A stretch of 64,000 bases of DNA from positions 2,542,001 through 2,606,000 of the forward strand of contig JARFXM010000006.1 of the NCBI GenBank assembly GCA_029532625.1, written 5' to 3'. Origin of the DNA: Lomentospora prolificans (Eukaryota; Ascomycota; Sordariomycetes; Microascales; Microascaceae). The notes under the pieces were generated by a model. That model saw nothing but the letters and a program-made list of their open reading frames with translations, did not search any database and was not told the DNA's origin. The translations under genes and the position numbers were made by a program. Shown here one piece after another: positions 12,101-22,712 of the stretch. The stretch's first letter is position 1; every line of letters begins with the position of its first letter.

Positions 12101-14673
12101 TCCAAAACGTCGTTCTGACTAGTCTTCACGCCATGCTTCCTGCATACAAAGCCAATAGCGAACTCAAGATCACCATCTCCGATGGATACGGTGACCTCCT
12201 CGTTAACTGTATCCAGAAGTCTTCAAGTCCCATCGTTCAAAACGCTGCGCTTCTTCTTATTGCCAGCCTTGCCACAACTGCGCCTGATGTGGTTATCCAC
12301 TGTGTCATGCCGATTTTTACGTTTATGGGAGTATCCGTCATTCGCCAGAGCGACGACTACTCGGCGCACGTTGTCAACCAAGTTATCAAAGAGGTTGTGC
12401 CACCTCTGGTTGCAACCCTCCGCAAGGGAAAGAGGAGTGTCGTGGCGGCTTCGTCGGAACTTCTCCTGAGCTTCACATCCTCGTACGAACACATTCCTTC
12501 TCATCGTCGATTTGGAATCTTCATGTCACTTGTAGATACGCTCGGCCCGGATGAGTTCCTCTTTGCCATCATTGCTCTTCTTGTCGAGAAGCAGGGCCCC
12601 ACGGATGGTGTGCTTGGTTTCGTGACGGAACTGCTCGACCGCCACAATGTGAGGACGCAACTTGATACGCTAGTGAAACTCATCCGGCTCATCGGTGATT
12701 TGTTCAAGCCCGCTCCTAACCTTGCCAGCGCTCTTTTGAGGCCCACGAGCAAGCTGGATCCTCAGGTCTCGCAAGAAGCGGCGCTTAACCAGCTCTCGGC
12801 GCTTCCCGCCCTACTTTCAAGCAGGAGGCTTCGTATCCAGGTTCGCAAGATCACAGAGCGCGATGATATGCAGGCCTCCGAGGTGCGCGAACTCTACGCC
12901 GGCCTTCTCGAGAATATTCTCTCTCTCGCCGATGTTGTCAAAATTCACAAGGAACTCTACGCCCTCTGTGGGGAGTCACTTGCCAGTCTCCTCAACCTTC
13001 TTACCATAGGCGAGTTCATCAAGGCGGTCGAAAACCTGCTGGATCGGTCCGACCTTGGTCTCCGTCAAAAGGTATTGAAGGCCCTGGAGACGAGGGTGAA
13101 CCAGGAGAGCAGCGCTGACCCCAGTTCTCGAATCGTGCTGCTCGGTTTCTTGCCTCAACTTACGGCGGCGATTCGTGACTCGGAGGATATCCGATATAAG
13201 CATACTGCCGTTGCTTGCGTGGACAAGATTGCCGAGAAGTATGGCGAAAAGGATTTGGAGGCTGTTGCAGCGGCCGCGTCCATCATTGCTGGCGAGCATT
13301 GCCTGGGCCAGTCTGACAGGCACCTTCGCGTTATGGCTCTTCTCTGCCTCGCTTCCCTTGTTAGTGTCTTGGGTCACGGTGTCATCCCTGTGCTGCCTAG
13401 TGCCTCTAAGTATGCCATGAACTACCTAAGAGAGTGCATGACTGAGAAGGAACCCGACTCCGAGTTGCACAATGCCTGCTACTTCTTCGTGCTCTCCGTC
13501 GTCCAGCATATGCCAGAGATGATTACGGGGTCATACTTTGAGCAGATACTCGCCATCTCCAACGCTTCGGCAGAACAAGAACTCGATGACGAAGCGGAAG
13601 ATAGCCGAAGGACTTGTCTGAAGGCTCTCGCGACACAAATTGACTCTAAGACCCTATTCACGGGTCTTGCAAACGGCTGGCCAAGGGCTGCTGGTGCCGG
13701 TTTCAAGGTAGGCTTCCATTCCTTTAGCGAATTCTGTAGATCCTTTATTGACATGTTAATTCAGGCCATCGGTGAATATATTGATCTCATTCGGACTGCT
13801 ATCACCTCTCACCGGGAACAGATCATTCGCAAAAATGTTGCCTCTCTTTCCTCGATCTTCCTAAACGCCCATGATTTCAGGAGGCAAGAGTTCGAAAAGG
13901 GACCTGTTACCGACGCCGTTGCTACCAAGGTTGCCGAGATCGAGGGTTCTATCAATGAGGTTGCTCTCTTGATGATTCACAAACTCAACGACGGCACCTT
14001 CCGACCCATCTTCTCACAACTCATTGACTGGACCGGCACGGGGCTTGCCAAGTCTGATATCACTGGCCGTTTCAGGAGATCCCAGAGCGTTTACGGCTTC
14101 CTCTATGCTTTCTTCAATCAGCTCGGCCGTATCGTCACTAGCTACGCCACCTATATGCTTGACGACGCTGTGCGCATCCTTAAGCTCGCAAGCCCCAAGG
14201 AGTCTCGTGAGGCGCGCATCCTCTGGGAGAGCGTCCTCAAGGTCCTTGCCAAGTGTTTTGAGCATGATGAAGACGGTTTCTGGCAGACTCCAGCCCACTT
14301 TGGCGCTGTCGCTCCTGTGCTGGTTGACCAATTCCGCTACTCGGGGACCCTCGATCTCTCGGAGAGCCTCGCGCCGGCCATTGTCGAGCTAGCTCGGGCT
14401 GCTAGCTCGCAGGCCCACCAGAAGGAGCTCAACACGTCTATCCTCAAGCTCCTCCGCTCTGAGCAGGCGTCGGCGCGCCTTGCGGCCGTCAAGTGCCAGC
14501 AGGCCCTCGCGGACAGACTGGGCGAGGAGTGGCTCGCCATGTTACCCGAGATGTTGCCGTTCATTAGCGAGTTACAGGATGATGACGATGAGATTGTTGA
14601 GAGGGAGACGCATCGGTGGATTGTCAAGATTGAGGGTGTACTTGGAGAGAGTTTGGACAATATGTTGCAGTAA
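9154..14673 (+). CDS. utp10: UTP10 / HEATR1 homologue, U3 snoRNP protein 10
   Basis: Large HEAT-repeat subunit of the t-UTP (UtpA) subcomplex of the nucleolar small-subunit processome, needed for pre-18S rRNA processing and linked to Pol I transcription. My model has three exons: 9154-9530, 9597-13707 and 13765-14673, giving 1798 residues, the usual size for filamentous fungal Utp10. Exon 1 starts MATSLAKQLAQIA and ends in IRRF-R/IHEFN, a conserved junction, across a 66-nt intron (GTGAGG..CTCTAG) that contains an in-frame stop. The second intron (13708-13764, 57 nt, GTAGGC..TTCAG) is in frame and without a stop, so it looks like coding sequence. Removing it restores the expected GFK/AIGEYIDL continuity. 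The U3snoRNP10 region lies in the first quarter. The BP28CT-type C-terminal domain, near the segment VYGFLYAFFNQLG, lies in the last fifth. The alternating hydrophobic pattern throughout fits HEAT helices. Codon use and length show an intact gene. Confidence 0.96.
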
Positions 14674-15051
14674 AGAGATGCCGGTATGGATGTTGGCGGC
14701 GGTAAAAGTAGAAATAGATGTATTAGATTTTTACGTACTTGGTGTCAAGGGAAATACGAAATACTTCATATCTAACTGATAGAGTCTTACTTTGCCGCTG
14801 GTTGCGAATCTCATGCTCGTAGATCTCAATCCTAATGGTGTATTACGATCGCTTCTTGTTCCCTTCCCTTGGCGTTAGTTATGGGCCCCAAGTGGATGTC
14901 GCGCTGGTGTGTGTCTCACTGTTTCCACTGTGTTCCAGGCGATTTCCTCCGTACCCTCGTGAGCCATTTCTGGAACATCGCTTCCTCACAAGTTCTCACC
15001 CGAGTACATTTTATAGGGCTTCCAAGGAGAAGCATTGGCAACAATCCATAA
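14674..15051. other. Intergenic, UTP10 3' flank to tRNA
   Basis: This holds the 3' untranslated region and terminator zone of UTP10 followed by the 5' flank of tRNA-Glu. I see no conserved ORF and no clear isolated element. Confidence 0.6.
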
Positions 15052-15134
15052 TCCCATATGGTGTAGTGGTTAGCATAACGCTCTCTCATTCTGAGTGTTC
15101 AGCGTAGACCCTGGTTCGATTCCTGGTATGGGAG
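15052..15134 (+). tRNA. tRNA-Glu (anticodon CTC) with an 11-nt intron
   Basis: The seven-base acceptor stem TCCCATA (15052-15058) pairs exactly with TATGGGA (15127-15133), followed by discriminator G. The D arm contains the A-box-like GTGTAGTGGTTAGCAT. The anticodon stem ACGCT (15078-15082) pairs with AGCGT (15101-15105). The loop is CTCTCA..C with anticodon CTC at 15085-15087. An 11-nt insertion (15089-15099) sits just after position 37, the canonical site of eukaryotic nuclear tRNA introns. The B-box GGTTCGATTCC is at 15113-15123. One T-T mismatch lies in the middle of the T stem. A T7 Pol III terminator follows. It decodes GAG. Confidence 0.9.
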
Positions 15135-15141
15135 CACTTCG

Positions 15142-15148
15142 TTTTTTT
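15142..15148 (+). terminator. Pol III T-run terminator of tRNA-Glu
   Basis: A run of seven T starts 8 nt after the tRNA 3' end, the expected place and form of an RNA polymerase III terminator. A second, longer T run (about 15168-15182) could act as a backup. Confidence 0.75.
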
Positions 15149-16612
15149 GCTCCACGCACTTGCACAAAATTTTTTTTTTTTTGTCGCAAACGGTGCTTCC
15201 CAACATTTGACGTGGTACTTCCTTTTCTTTCTCCCTCTAGCGTCTTCCATTGTTCTATCTAGCCTTGGTTTCAACTTTTACTTCATATAAATCCACAGCT
15301 TTCTCCCCTTAAGTCTACTTGCAGGCAACGGCGCTTTACTCGTCTTGGTCCACAAGGGCTTGTCCCCCAACTTTGGCTGATTCGAGCCGCACAATTATTG
15401 CGTGCGAGGGGACGTGGTCCTAGGGCCATAAAGCACGTGCATGCTCTCGCTTAGAGGTTCTTTTGTAATGCGCCTGATTAAGACATCAACACTGGGGACC
15501 CTACAATTCTCCACTCTCCTCCTCCGTGGCTGTTTTACAATATCACGATCACCATCAGATGGTTGAGTCCGGTTCGAAGAGCCGGAGACCGGGCCGATGG
15601 GTGGCGAGGACTTGGCGTCTTTTAATGTGCGAAAGGCGCACGCGGGTGAGTGTTTTACAGTGAATGGTGAAGTTGGACGGGCTGGCCTGGGGTGCGGTGA
15701 CGGAGACCCCCCATCAATTGATCAAATTGCTTTCGAATTTTGCAGGCGAAGCCCTGGCTCGTGCTAGGGCTTCATTAAAACCCACTAAAAGGCGACTGAA
15801 AATGCAAGATTTCTGCCAAAAAGCTGGTTGTGGAGAGAGCTTGGGGGGTGCGCCGAAATTTATGCGGGGAATAGCCCAGGGTTCATTTCCAATAGGGAAG
15901 CTGCGCAGTAGAGCCAGGTAATAGAGTTAGCCGGGCAACAACAGGCGACAGTGGCCGACGTCACGGCTGGCAATAAGACCATGGCCTGCTGTTTTTAGTG
16001 GACATAGGGGCATGAGTGTGGGAAAGTGCGCTTCAGTAATCAGCATTTCCTCGCAGAAAGCAGCCCTGGGGCGGCACAACGCACAAGACATGCACTACAG
16101 CCGGCAGCGTTCCTCACTCTGCTGCAGAGCATAAAATTGAGGCTGGATTATTGCATTGCCAGGCAGTGGCATTGATCGACGGGCCAGCAACACGCCAGTC
16201 GCTCAGCAGGGGGTATTAGCGGGTGCCTATTATCTCTCTTCGCTGTGCAAGTAGTCTCCGTCCATCGGTAGTATTTTGTCTTGTGCTGGTGTGTGTAATT
16301 TACTGTCACAGTGGTGCTAGGTCAAATTTTCCCCATTTGCCGTCATCTCCCAACACCAAGACCGCAAAATTCGCACCCGTAGGAGGAAGCACCACACCCG
16401 TCAGCATCCACCCATTTTCTGACTTTTTATTTTCCCCCGAATTTTCGTCAACCTTTTTAACCTCTCCCCAACGCCTTTCCAAGTTTAGGGGTCATGATCT
16501 GCTAAACAACGTTCTTCTCTCTTCTACCATCCCCCCCGAATTATCCCTTCTCTCACTCTCAGAGTGTCTCCAATAAAGGCACGCCTTTTGAGGCGATAAT
16601 CGGGCGGTCAAC
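15149..16612. other. Intergenic, promoter side of the STM1-like gene
   Basis: No coding sequence recognised. CCAGC/GCTGG pentamers recur (for example 15930-16200). The last about 230 nt before the STM1-like ATG are rich in C and T (16370-16560), with TCTCCAATAAAG at about 16566-16577. This fits the promoter and 5' leader of a highly expressed gene. Confidence 0.5.
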
Positions 16613-18485
16613 ATGTCTGTCGCCTCTAAGGTGAGTTTTGCACTGCGCCCTTGCAGGATGTGTGGGAAATTGGGAGGCGAAAAAAAAAAAAAAAAAAAAG
16701 AAAAGGGTGCCAGCTTCGTGTGTTCTTTGGCCTTCTCTCGACTGTCGATTCTTTGCATGCAGTGATTTGCTTCAGAAAGCAATCGGGCGACCCAACTCGG
16801 GAAAGCTCCCGATTGTTTCTGATCTCATCAATGCCATCAAAGTCGCCACAGGGTGAGAAACTCAATGGATCGCGCCTTCTGCCAATTGCCCACAATCCTC
16901 CAAAACCCGCGGATTGCAACGAAAAGCAGCTAATCATGTCCGGCTTCTAGAACCCGTTTGACCTCCTCGGTACGATTCTCTCCCCGTTGCCGGTTCCCTT
17001 CTTCCCGAATTGAATTCCCCGATCCCCCAAAGCTCTATCGTCGATGATCATACTCGGCCATTTGGACGCTTGCCTACGGCCTTTTGCACTCATTGCCTTC
17101 GATTCTATCTCCGTTGGGTAGGGACACGTTGCTAACACTGATGACTAGGCGAGGATGGAGAAGCTCCTGTTGTGAAGGGAGGTGCTGCTCAGAGCGCCCG
17201 TGGTGCGAAGACCGATGCTGCGGCTAGGGGAGGAAACACGCAGCGACGTGGCTTCTCCGGTAACGAGGCCGGTAAGTCATTCATTCTGTTCTTGATCTCT
17301 TTCTTCGAGTCCACCCCCTTCTTTGACCGGGCCTTTGCATATCGGCTGCCCTCGGTCCGAGTCGCTTGTTCAAAAACAATCGTCATGACCGATTCGACGA
17401 CAACGAAAATTTTCGTCCTTTGAAACATCGCCTAAAGTGGGCGATCAACCTCGCACAGCCTTAATTGCCATTTTGGCGACCCGGAACCACATCATACATC
17501 AACAGCCGTGGTTATTCTAATTCCATTGAAACTAATTGTTTGTTTCGTTAGCTTTCCGCGACCGAGGTGCTGGCAGCGACCGCAACCGCACCAGGGGTAC
17601 TGATGATGGCACCCGCGGCGCTCCCAGGGGCGGCTACGGCGCTCGTGTCCGTGGAGGTAAGCATTGACCATATCCTCGTCATGTGCCTCATCAATTAGGG
17701 ACTACGAGCCATTGAACGATGTGTTTTTCCGCTGCTAACTATTCACTTCAGGACGCGGCTCCCGTCACCCTCGCGACCGTGACGATCGTCACACCAAGAA
17801 CATTGCTCCGTAAGTTTGATCCTCTGTACGTTACCGGGCCTTTCCCAAGGTTCTGGCTGGCGTTCTGTACTCCGTCACCTTTCCACTGACCAGATCCATT
17901 AGTGGCTCCGAGAAGCAGGCTGCTCAGTCCTGGGGTGCTACCGAAGGCGAGGCCGAGTTGAAGGACGAGGTCGCTGGCGAGGAAATCGCCAAGAACGAGG
18001 CTAAGGAGGGTGAGGCCGAGGCCAAGGAGACCGAGGCCGAGCCTGAGGAGAAGCACATCTCGTACGAGGATTACCTTGCCCAGCTCGCTCAGAAGAAGCT
18101 TGCGCTCGATACCCCTGCCCAGGTCCGCCAGGCCAACGAGGGCAGCAAGCTCGACAAGAAGTGGGCCAACGCTAAGCCCCTCGTCAAGGAGGAGGATGAC
18201 GACTTCATCAGTGCATCCAGCGGCGGCAAGGCCAAGCGCGAGCGTGAGCGAAAGGTCAAGCAGGTCGTTGAGATCGACCAGCGCTACGTCGAGCCCGAGC
18301 GCACCCGCGGTGGACGTGGCGGCCCTCGCGGCGGCCCCCGTGGCGGCGGCCGTGGCCGTGGTGAGGGTGGCCGTGGCCGTGGCGATGGCGCTCGCGGACG
18401 TGGAGACGGCGGTCGTGGCCGTGGTGGCAAGGACGTCACCATCAACACTAGCGACCAGTCGGCCTTCCCCTCGCTCGGCAAATAA
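16613..18485 (+). CDS. stm1: STM1-like ribosome/RNA-binding protein (Stm1_N, HABP4/PAI-RBP1, RGG tail)
   Basis: Fungal Stm1/SERBP1-type protein: binds the 80S ribosome and RNA and preserves idle ribosomes under starvation in yeast. My six-exon model is 16613-16630, 16951-16969, 17149-17271, 17552-17656, 17752-17809 and 17903-18485, giving 301 residues in one consistent phase. The N-terminus MSVASK/NPFDLLG is the Stm1_N signature and is spelled by an 18-nt first exon and a 19-nt microexon. Exons 3-5 encode a basic, Arg/Gly-rich linker. Exon 6 carries the HABP4-like motif GSEKQAAQSWG, acidic Glu/Ala repeats, the conserved ISYEDYLAQLAQKKLAL, and an RGG tail (about residues 240-285) ending in FPSLGK. 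Introns 1-3 are long (320, 179 and 280 nt). Intron 2 has GCTAACAC and intron 4 has GCTAACT as branch points. Intron 1 contains an A20 run. Long 5' introns and a CT-rich leader are typical of translation-apparatus genes. Symbol by family resemblance. Confidence 0.92.
16680..16699 (+). repeat. A20 homopolymer inside intron 1 of the STM1-like gene
   Basis: Twenty consecutive A about 50 nt after the 5' splice site. It is length-unstable sequence and may vary between isolates. Confidence 0.9.
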
Positions 18486-19617
18486 ATGCAGCCCCGCGCA
18501 TCATGGAGAGTGGCCGAGGCCCTCTATTAGTTTTGCCTATGTATAGCAAAACGGTACCTCCCAAAAAGTGTTGGAATGTTCATCGAAGCATTCTAGAAGA
18601 GAGAGGCATCTGGAACTACCTTGTCGGCGGAGGAGATTGTAAGAATCTAGGAAAAACTACTTTGCAGGTTCTTTTTTCAACATGGTCTTTTACCGTCTCC
18701 CACCCTCACCGGCTTGAAGCAAAATCTCGTGCTTGTTTCCTCCGAACTTGGTCCCTTGTTTTTTTTATTATTATCTCGAGTTGTTATGGATTCTCGTAAA
18801 GGGGAAGGGTAGGAACCTTTTTTCTTTGAGGACAAAAAGTTGTTTTTATACGAATTCAAGGTTGAACCGTTTTCCCAAGCTGTGCTGCGTAAAAGGTATA
18901 TGCATTTATGAGCATGTATCTCTATCTCGCTGTCTCTCTGTGTGCGTATGCAAAAGTGTGTGTGTGTGTGGCTGCGTATGTCGTGTTCGTGTTGTGCTTG
19001 TGTTGGCGATCTCGTATGCATATGCTCCCGACGAAGAGTTAACTGGGGTATGGAGTGAGCTCAGTCCAGTCTACCGGATTCTAGCCAGCGCCGTGAACGT
19101 GTTTCGTGCCATGAGGTTTGATCAATGGGCAGGAAGCAAAAGGTGAAATTGAGCGCTGCTCTGAAACAGTTGTACCCAGTCAGATAAGACGTAATAGTAG
19201 CATAAAAGAACACGATGCTCTCTCCCGAGAGGTCTTGGATATCTCTTCATATCTGCCTTGCAACGATGGCAGGAAGCTCTCGCATGACTCGACGCCAGAT
19301 ATCTTCCTTACGTTTTACTAAAAGCGGGTAGGTATGAGGCTCATTCTTGGCCCCATCTCGTCTATTCAAAATCAAGCATCTACCTATTTAGATAGATAAT
19401 ACGAATATGCTCCTGGTATAAGGGGACTGACTGACTGACTGACTCGACAGCTAGCCTGATATTTACGACAAAAGGTGCCCCGTAGAAAACTTTTTGGAGA
19501 AAAAGAAAAATCATATGTACATCGTCTCGACCTCCTCGCACCCGTCCCCTCTTCACTCTTTCCCTCTTCTCTCTCCTTTTTGATCCCCTAGTTGTTTCTT
19601 GCTTCTCCTCCCCATCA
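18486..19617. other. Convergent 3' region between the STM1-like gene and the MFS gene
   Basis: The two genes face each other, so this is a double 3' flank. It has T- and A-rich patches, a GT-rich patch near 18955-18972 and an ACTG tandem run at 19426-19444. No ORF of note. Confidence 0.6.
19426..19444 (+). repeat. (ACTG)n microsatellite
   Basis: Nearly five perfect copies of ACTG. Simple repeat in a 3' flank with no inferred function. Confidence 0.9.
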
Positions 19618-21689
19618 TTACCTCCTCTCTTTGAATTCTCTGGCCATGTCGATCCCCAAGCTGGCGGCGAGCCATATGGCGTTGAAAGCAGCCATCATGT
19701 AGAACGGCGCCCCCGTGGATACCGAGTCGAACAGGTATCCGCCAATCTTGGTAAGCAGCAGGATAGCGGCGCCGCCACACCATGAGTACACGCCGGCGAT
19801 GGAGCCCTTTAACCTTACGCGGGTCTGGGGGTCGCCGAGGGCTAGGGAGTCTGGAGGAGCGGCGACCTGTTCTACGCCGGGGAGAAGAGCTGTGGTCTCG
19901 TCGTGGTCGCGACGCGGGTTGCGATAGTCTTCGTCTCCGCAATCGTCGGCGGAGGGACGAGCAGGGACGTCGCTGCTGAGGACGCCGCGGCCAAGGGACC
20001 CGAGGGAGCAAACAATGGCGCCAATCTGGCTGACGCCCATGAGGGCGACGAGGAGGAGAACGAGGGGCCCGCCGCCACGGCCACTGACGTCCTTGATCTC
20101 GGGGCTGTGGAGGCGAGGGAAGGCGGAGTACGCTACGACGCCGAGGACGGAGGCGACGTGAACGGGGACGTTGGCGCGGCGGGTGCGGCTAGAGAGGTAT
20201 CCGAAGAGCGGGGCGCAGAGGAGGCCGAGAAGCTGCGCGACGCCGGAGAGGATGGAGGCGAGGATGTAGGCGGCGCGGCACTCCTTCTTCAGCTCGGGGG
20301 ACGGGTCGTGGGGGGAGCCTTGGCAGAAGCCGTGGCTGATGAAGTAGGTGTTGACGAAGAGCGGGACGAAGAGCGAGATGGCGACGGTGGAGGCGCGGGC
20401 TACGAAGCCGCCAAGGTAGCCGAGGGCAATGTTGGAGTCGGTGAGGCCGAGCTTGACGGCTTCGCGGAGGAGGTGGAGGTAGGGGAGGACGGGGCGCTGG
20501 AAAAGAGGGAAGAGTTAGCTATTGTGTTTACTTTGTAGAGGCCAAGAGGTGTGTCAAAAAGTGAAAAGAAACATACCTGAACAGAGCCGTGTTCCGAACT
20601 GCCGTCGACACCGTCTGACGCCCTCTCTGTAGCCTTTCCGCCGAAAAGCACACTCCACCCCTTCCCATCCTCACCCTTCAAGCCCTTCAACCCAACATAC
20701 ACAAACGCCGCCACGCCCAGCGACACCAGCGAAACAACATAAAAAGCATACATCACCGCATCCGCCGTGCTCACGCCATCGGCCTCGCCAAACTTCGCTG
20801 GCAGCGGCAAGAACAGCGACAGCGCGACCAGGGCGCCGCACCCCGTGAACACGCCGACATACCCGGCCAGGGCCGAGGGCTTGCCCAGCCGCTTGTCCTC
20901 GTCGCTGGCGGTGGACGAAGCGGACGACACAGTCCGCGTGTAGCGCTCGGGGGTTATGGTGAGCTCGGACTCGAGCGAGAGGGCGACACTCTCGCGGGAG
21001 GCGCGGCCGTCGTTGGGCTTGCGGGGTTGGCGGGAGAAGGTGGCGGCGGCCTCGCTTTCGTCGGTGAGTGAGGGGAGGATGGCGGTTACCATTGTAGCAC
21101 TAAGAGGGGGGCGCCGGCGCAAGCGGGCAACGGCTAGTTAGCTTTGCTGGGGGGGTGGCATATCCTAGAAACGAAGCAAAAGTTGGGCGACAATAAGGAC
21201 GGAAACTTACGCGGCGGTCGCACCGACGGCGAAAAAGATCCTCGCCAGTAGAAGCTGCGGGTAGATGTTCCTAGCCTGCACGAAGAGCGCCAGCGCCGCG
21301 CTGATGATGAGGTATCCGAGGACGGCGACCCAGCGCACGCCCAGGCGGTCCGAGACGAGACCCCATACGGGGCAGGCTATCAGCGCAACGATTTCGTCGG
21401 CGAAGCCTAGCGTTCCGACGCTGTGAGCAACCCCCGTCGCCGGTTAGCCAAAGTTGTATAACGGGGGAGCCGTATCAGAGAATAGAATGGGGACAAGAAC
21501 AAGGAGCGGGACGTACACATCTCCGACGCCGTCTTTCTGGCCGATCAAATCGGTAATCACAAACGACACGCTACTATTCAGGAACACAAGGAAAGAAATC
21601 GAAAAGAGCGATATGCCCAGCAAATACGTCGCAGCTTGCAGGGTCGTCGTCGACGCCGCGAACGGCAGATATCTCGTCAGTAGTGCCAT
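19618..21689 (-). CDS. Major facilitator superfamily transporter
   Basis: Twelve-helix-type membrane transporter, substrate unknown. Exons on the minus strand are 21689-21517, 21420-21211, 21099-20577 and 20496-19618, giving 594 residues. Splice ends are GTACGT/CACAG, GTAAGT/CTTAG and GTATGT/TCCAG, and the phases agree. The first helix begins about residue 20. The MFS motif A, GLVSDRLGVR, sits at residues 78-87 in the loop between helices 2 and 3, and ILPSLTDE follows helix 4. A long hydrophilic insert with many Ser and Glu after that is unusual this early in the fold. A second Ser/Asp/Arg-rich loop lies before the last helices. The C-terminus is EFKERR. The ATG at 21689 is the first in frame. 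Part of the C-terminal reading frame is open on the other strand too (19903-20538), a shadow caused by high GC. It could be a DHA1-like drug or metabolite exporter; I cannot tell which. Confidence 0.88.
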
Positions 21690-22712
21690 GGCCGTCTTCT
21701 TGTTTTATTCGGGGTATCCGTTTCCCTTTTGGCGTGGTGTATAATAATAATAATACATCGAAAGACAGCAAAAGGTAAAAGACAGCTTTCCTAGCTCAAA
21801 GAGCTTCACTCGCACTCTAGTTCGGAGATGCTCGGACTCACAAATCCCTGGCGGGGCTTCGTATCCTCAGCAAAGGTAAAAGAAAGAAAAAAAGATTCTT
21901 GGCCAGTGATATTGGTAGGGTTTTGGTTCGCGTTACGCCCATTGAGTCGGCATGACGAAGGCGGATCAACTCGAATCGCGTAGAGCTGGAGACATGTGCT
22001 TGGTGATATGTTTGTTTAGCCAGCGGTTTAGGTTAGGTTAGGTTAGCCGGTTCGGGAAGATTCGTTTGACCTGGCCAGGCATCGTGATTCTAGGTACTAA
22101 AGTACATCGAACGAGCTTGGGACCACTGTGGCTGCATGTATCAGCTTCTCTGCTCCACCGAACGGCGCCGAATCGGACCTACTTCGTAATACAGCGATTA
22201 TGTAATCACCAGCTTTCGGTTTTCCGTTGTTGGTGACGAACTCACCCATGTGGCAGGATGAGCGAGTTGATGGAGTCGTTTCTGCCCGGAAAAAAAGTCT
22301 AATAATGTTCGTATCTGAGGAGCCCGGTTTCGCTATATCTGTAATAGAAAAGTGAAATAAGCTAGGGATCACTACAACAGTGCTATCCGGGACTCAAGCC
22401 ACAGGTGCTACCAGTCCACAAACTTCCACCATGGAAGCTCACCTCACGATACACACACACACGCATCCACATGAAGTGATGCACCATTGATCCAGAGAAA
22501 CCATGCATTCATAGTACCTATTCTTAACTCCAACCGCCAGTAAAGATAGAAAAAAAAAACAAAAAGCAAAACACACATGATACAAGTCACAAGAACAAGA
22601 CTCCTCATAGTTGCGTAGCCACCCGTACCAAAGCCAAAACCGCATACTCGCCAATCGCCATTTTGCTCGTCTTTCCGCTTTCTCTCTCTCCTGCAAAACG
22701 CAACGCCCCCGT
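21690..22712. other. Intergenic, 5' of the MFS gene and 3' of ARP8
   Basis: Promoter of the MFS gene (reading left) and 3' flank of ARP8. It contains a short TTAGG tandem at 22028-22046, a TAATAATAAT patch near 21742-21752 and CA-repeats near 22450. No ORF recognised. Confidence 0.6.
22028..22046 (+). repeat. Short (TTAGG)n tandem
   Basis: Three full copies of TTAGG and a partial one. The unit is a five-mer, one G short of the TTAGGG telomere repeat of most filamentous fungi, so it is probably a chance simple repeat rather than an interstitial telomere. Confidence 0.85.

Noticed and set aside
10343..14660. Many 60-140 codon frames on both strands inside UTP10
   Set aside because: Shadows of the large UTP10 exon with no motifs of their own.
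19903..20538. 211-codon plus-strand frame rich in Glu, Gly and Asp
   Set aside because: Exact antisense shadow of the MFS transporter's last exon; the minus strand has the membrane helices and splice sites.
22028..22046. TTAGG tandem as an interstitial telomere
   Set aside because: Unit is TTAGG, not TTAGGG, and only about four copies are present; too short to claim telomeric origin.
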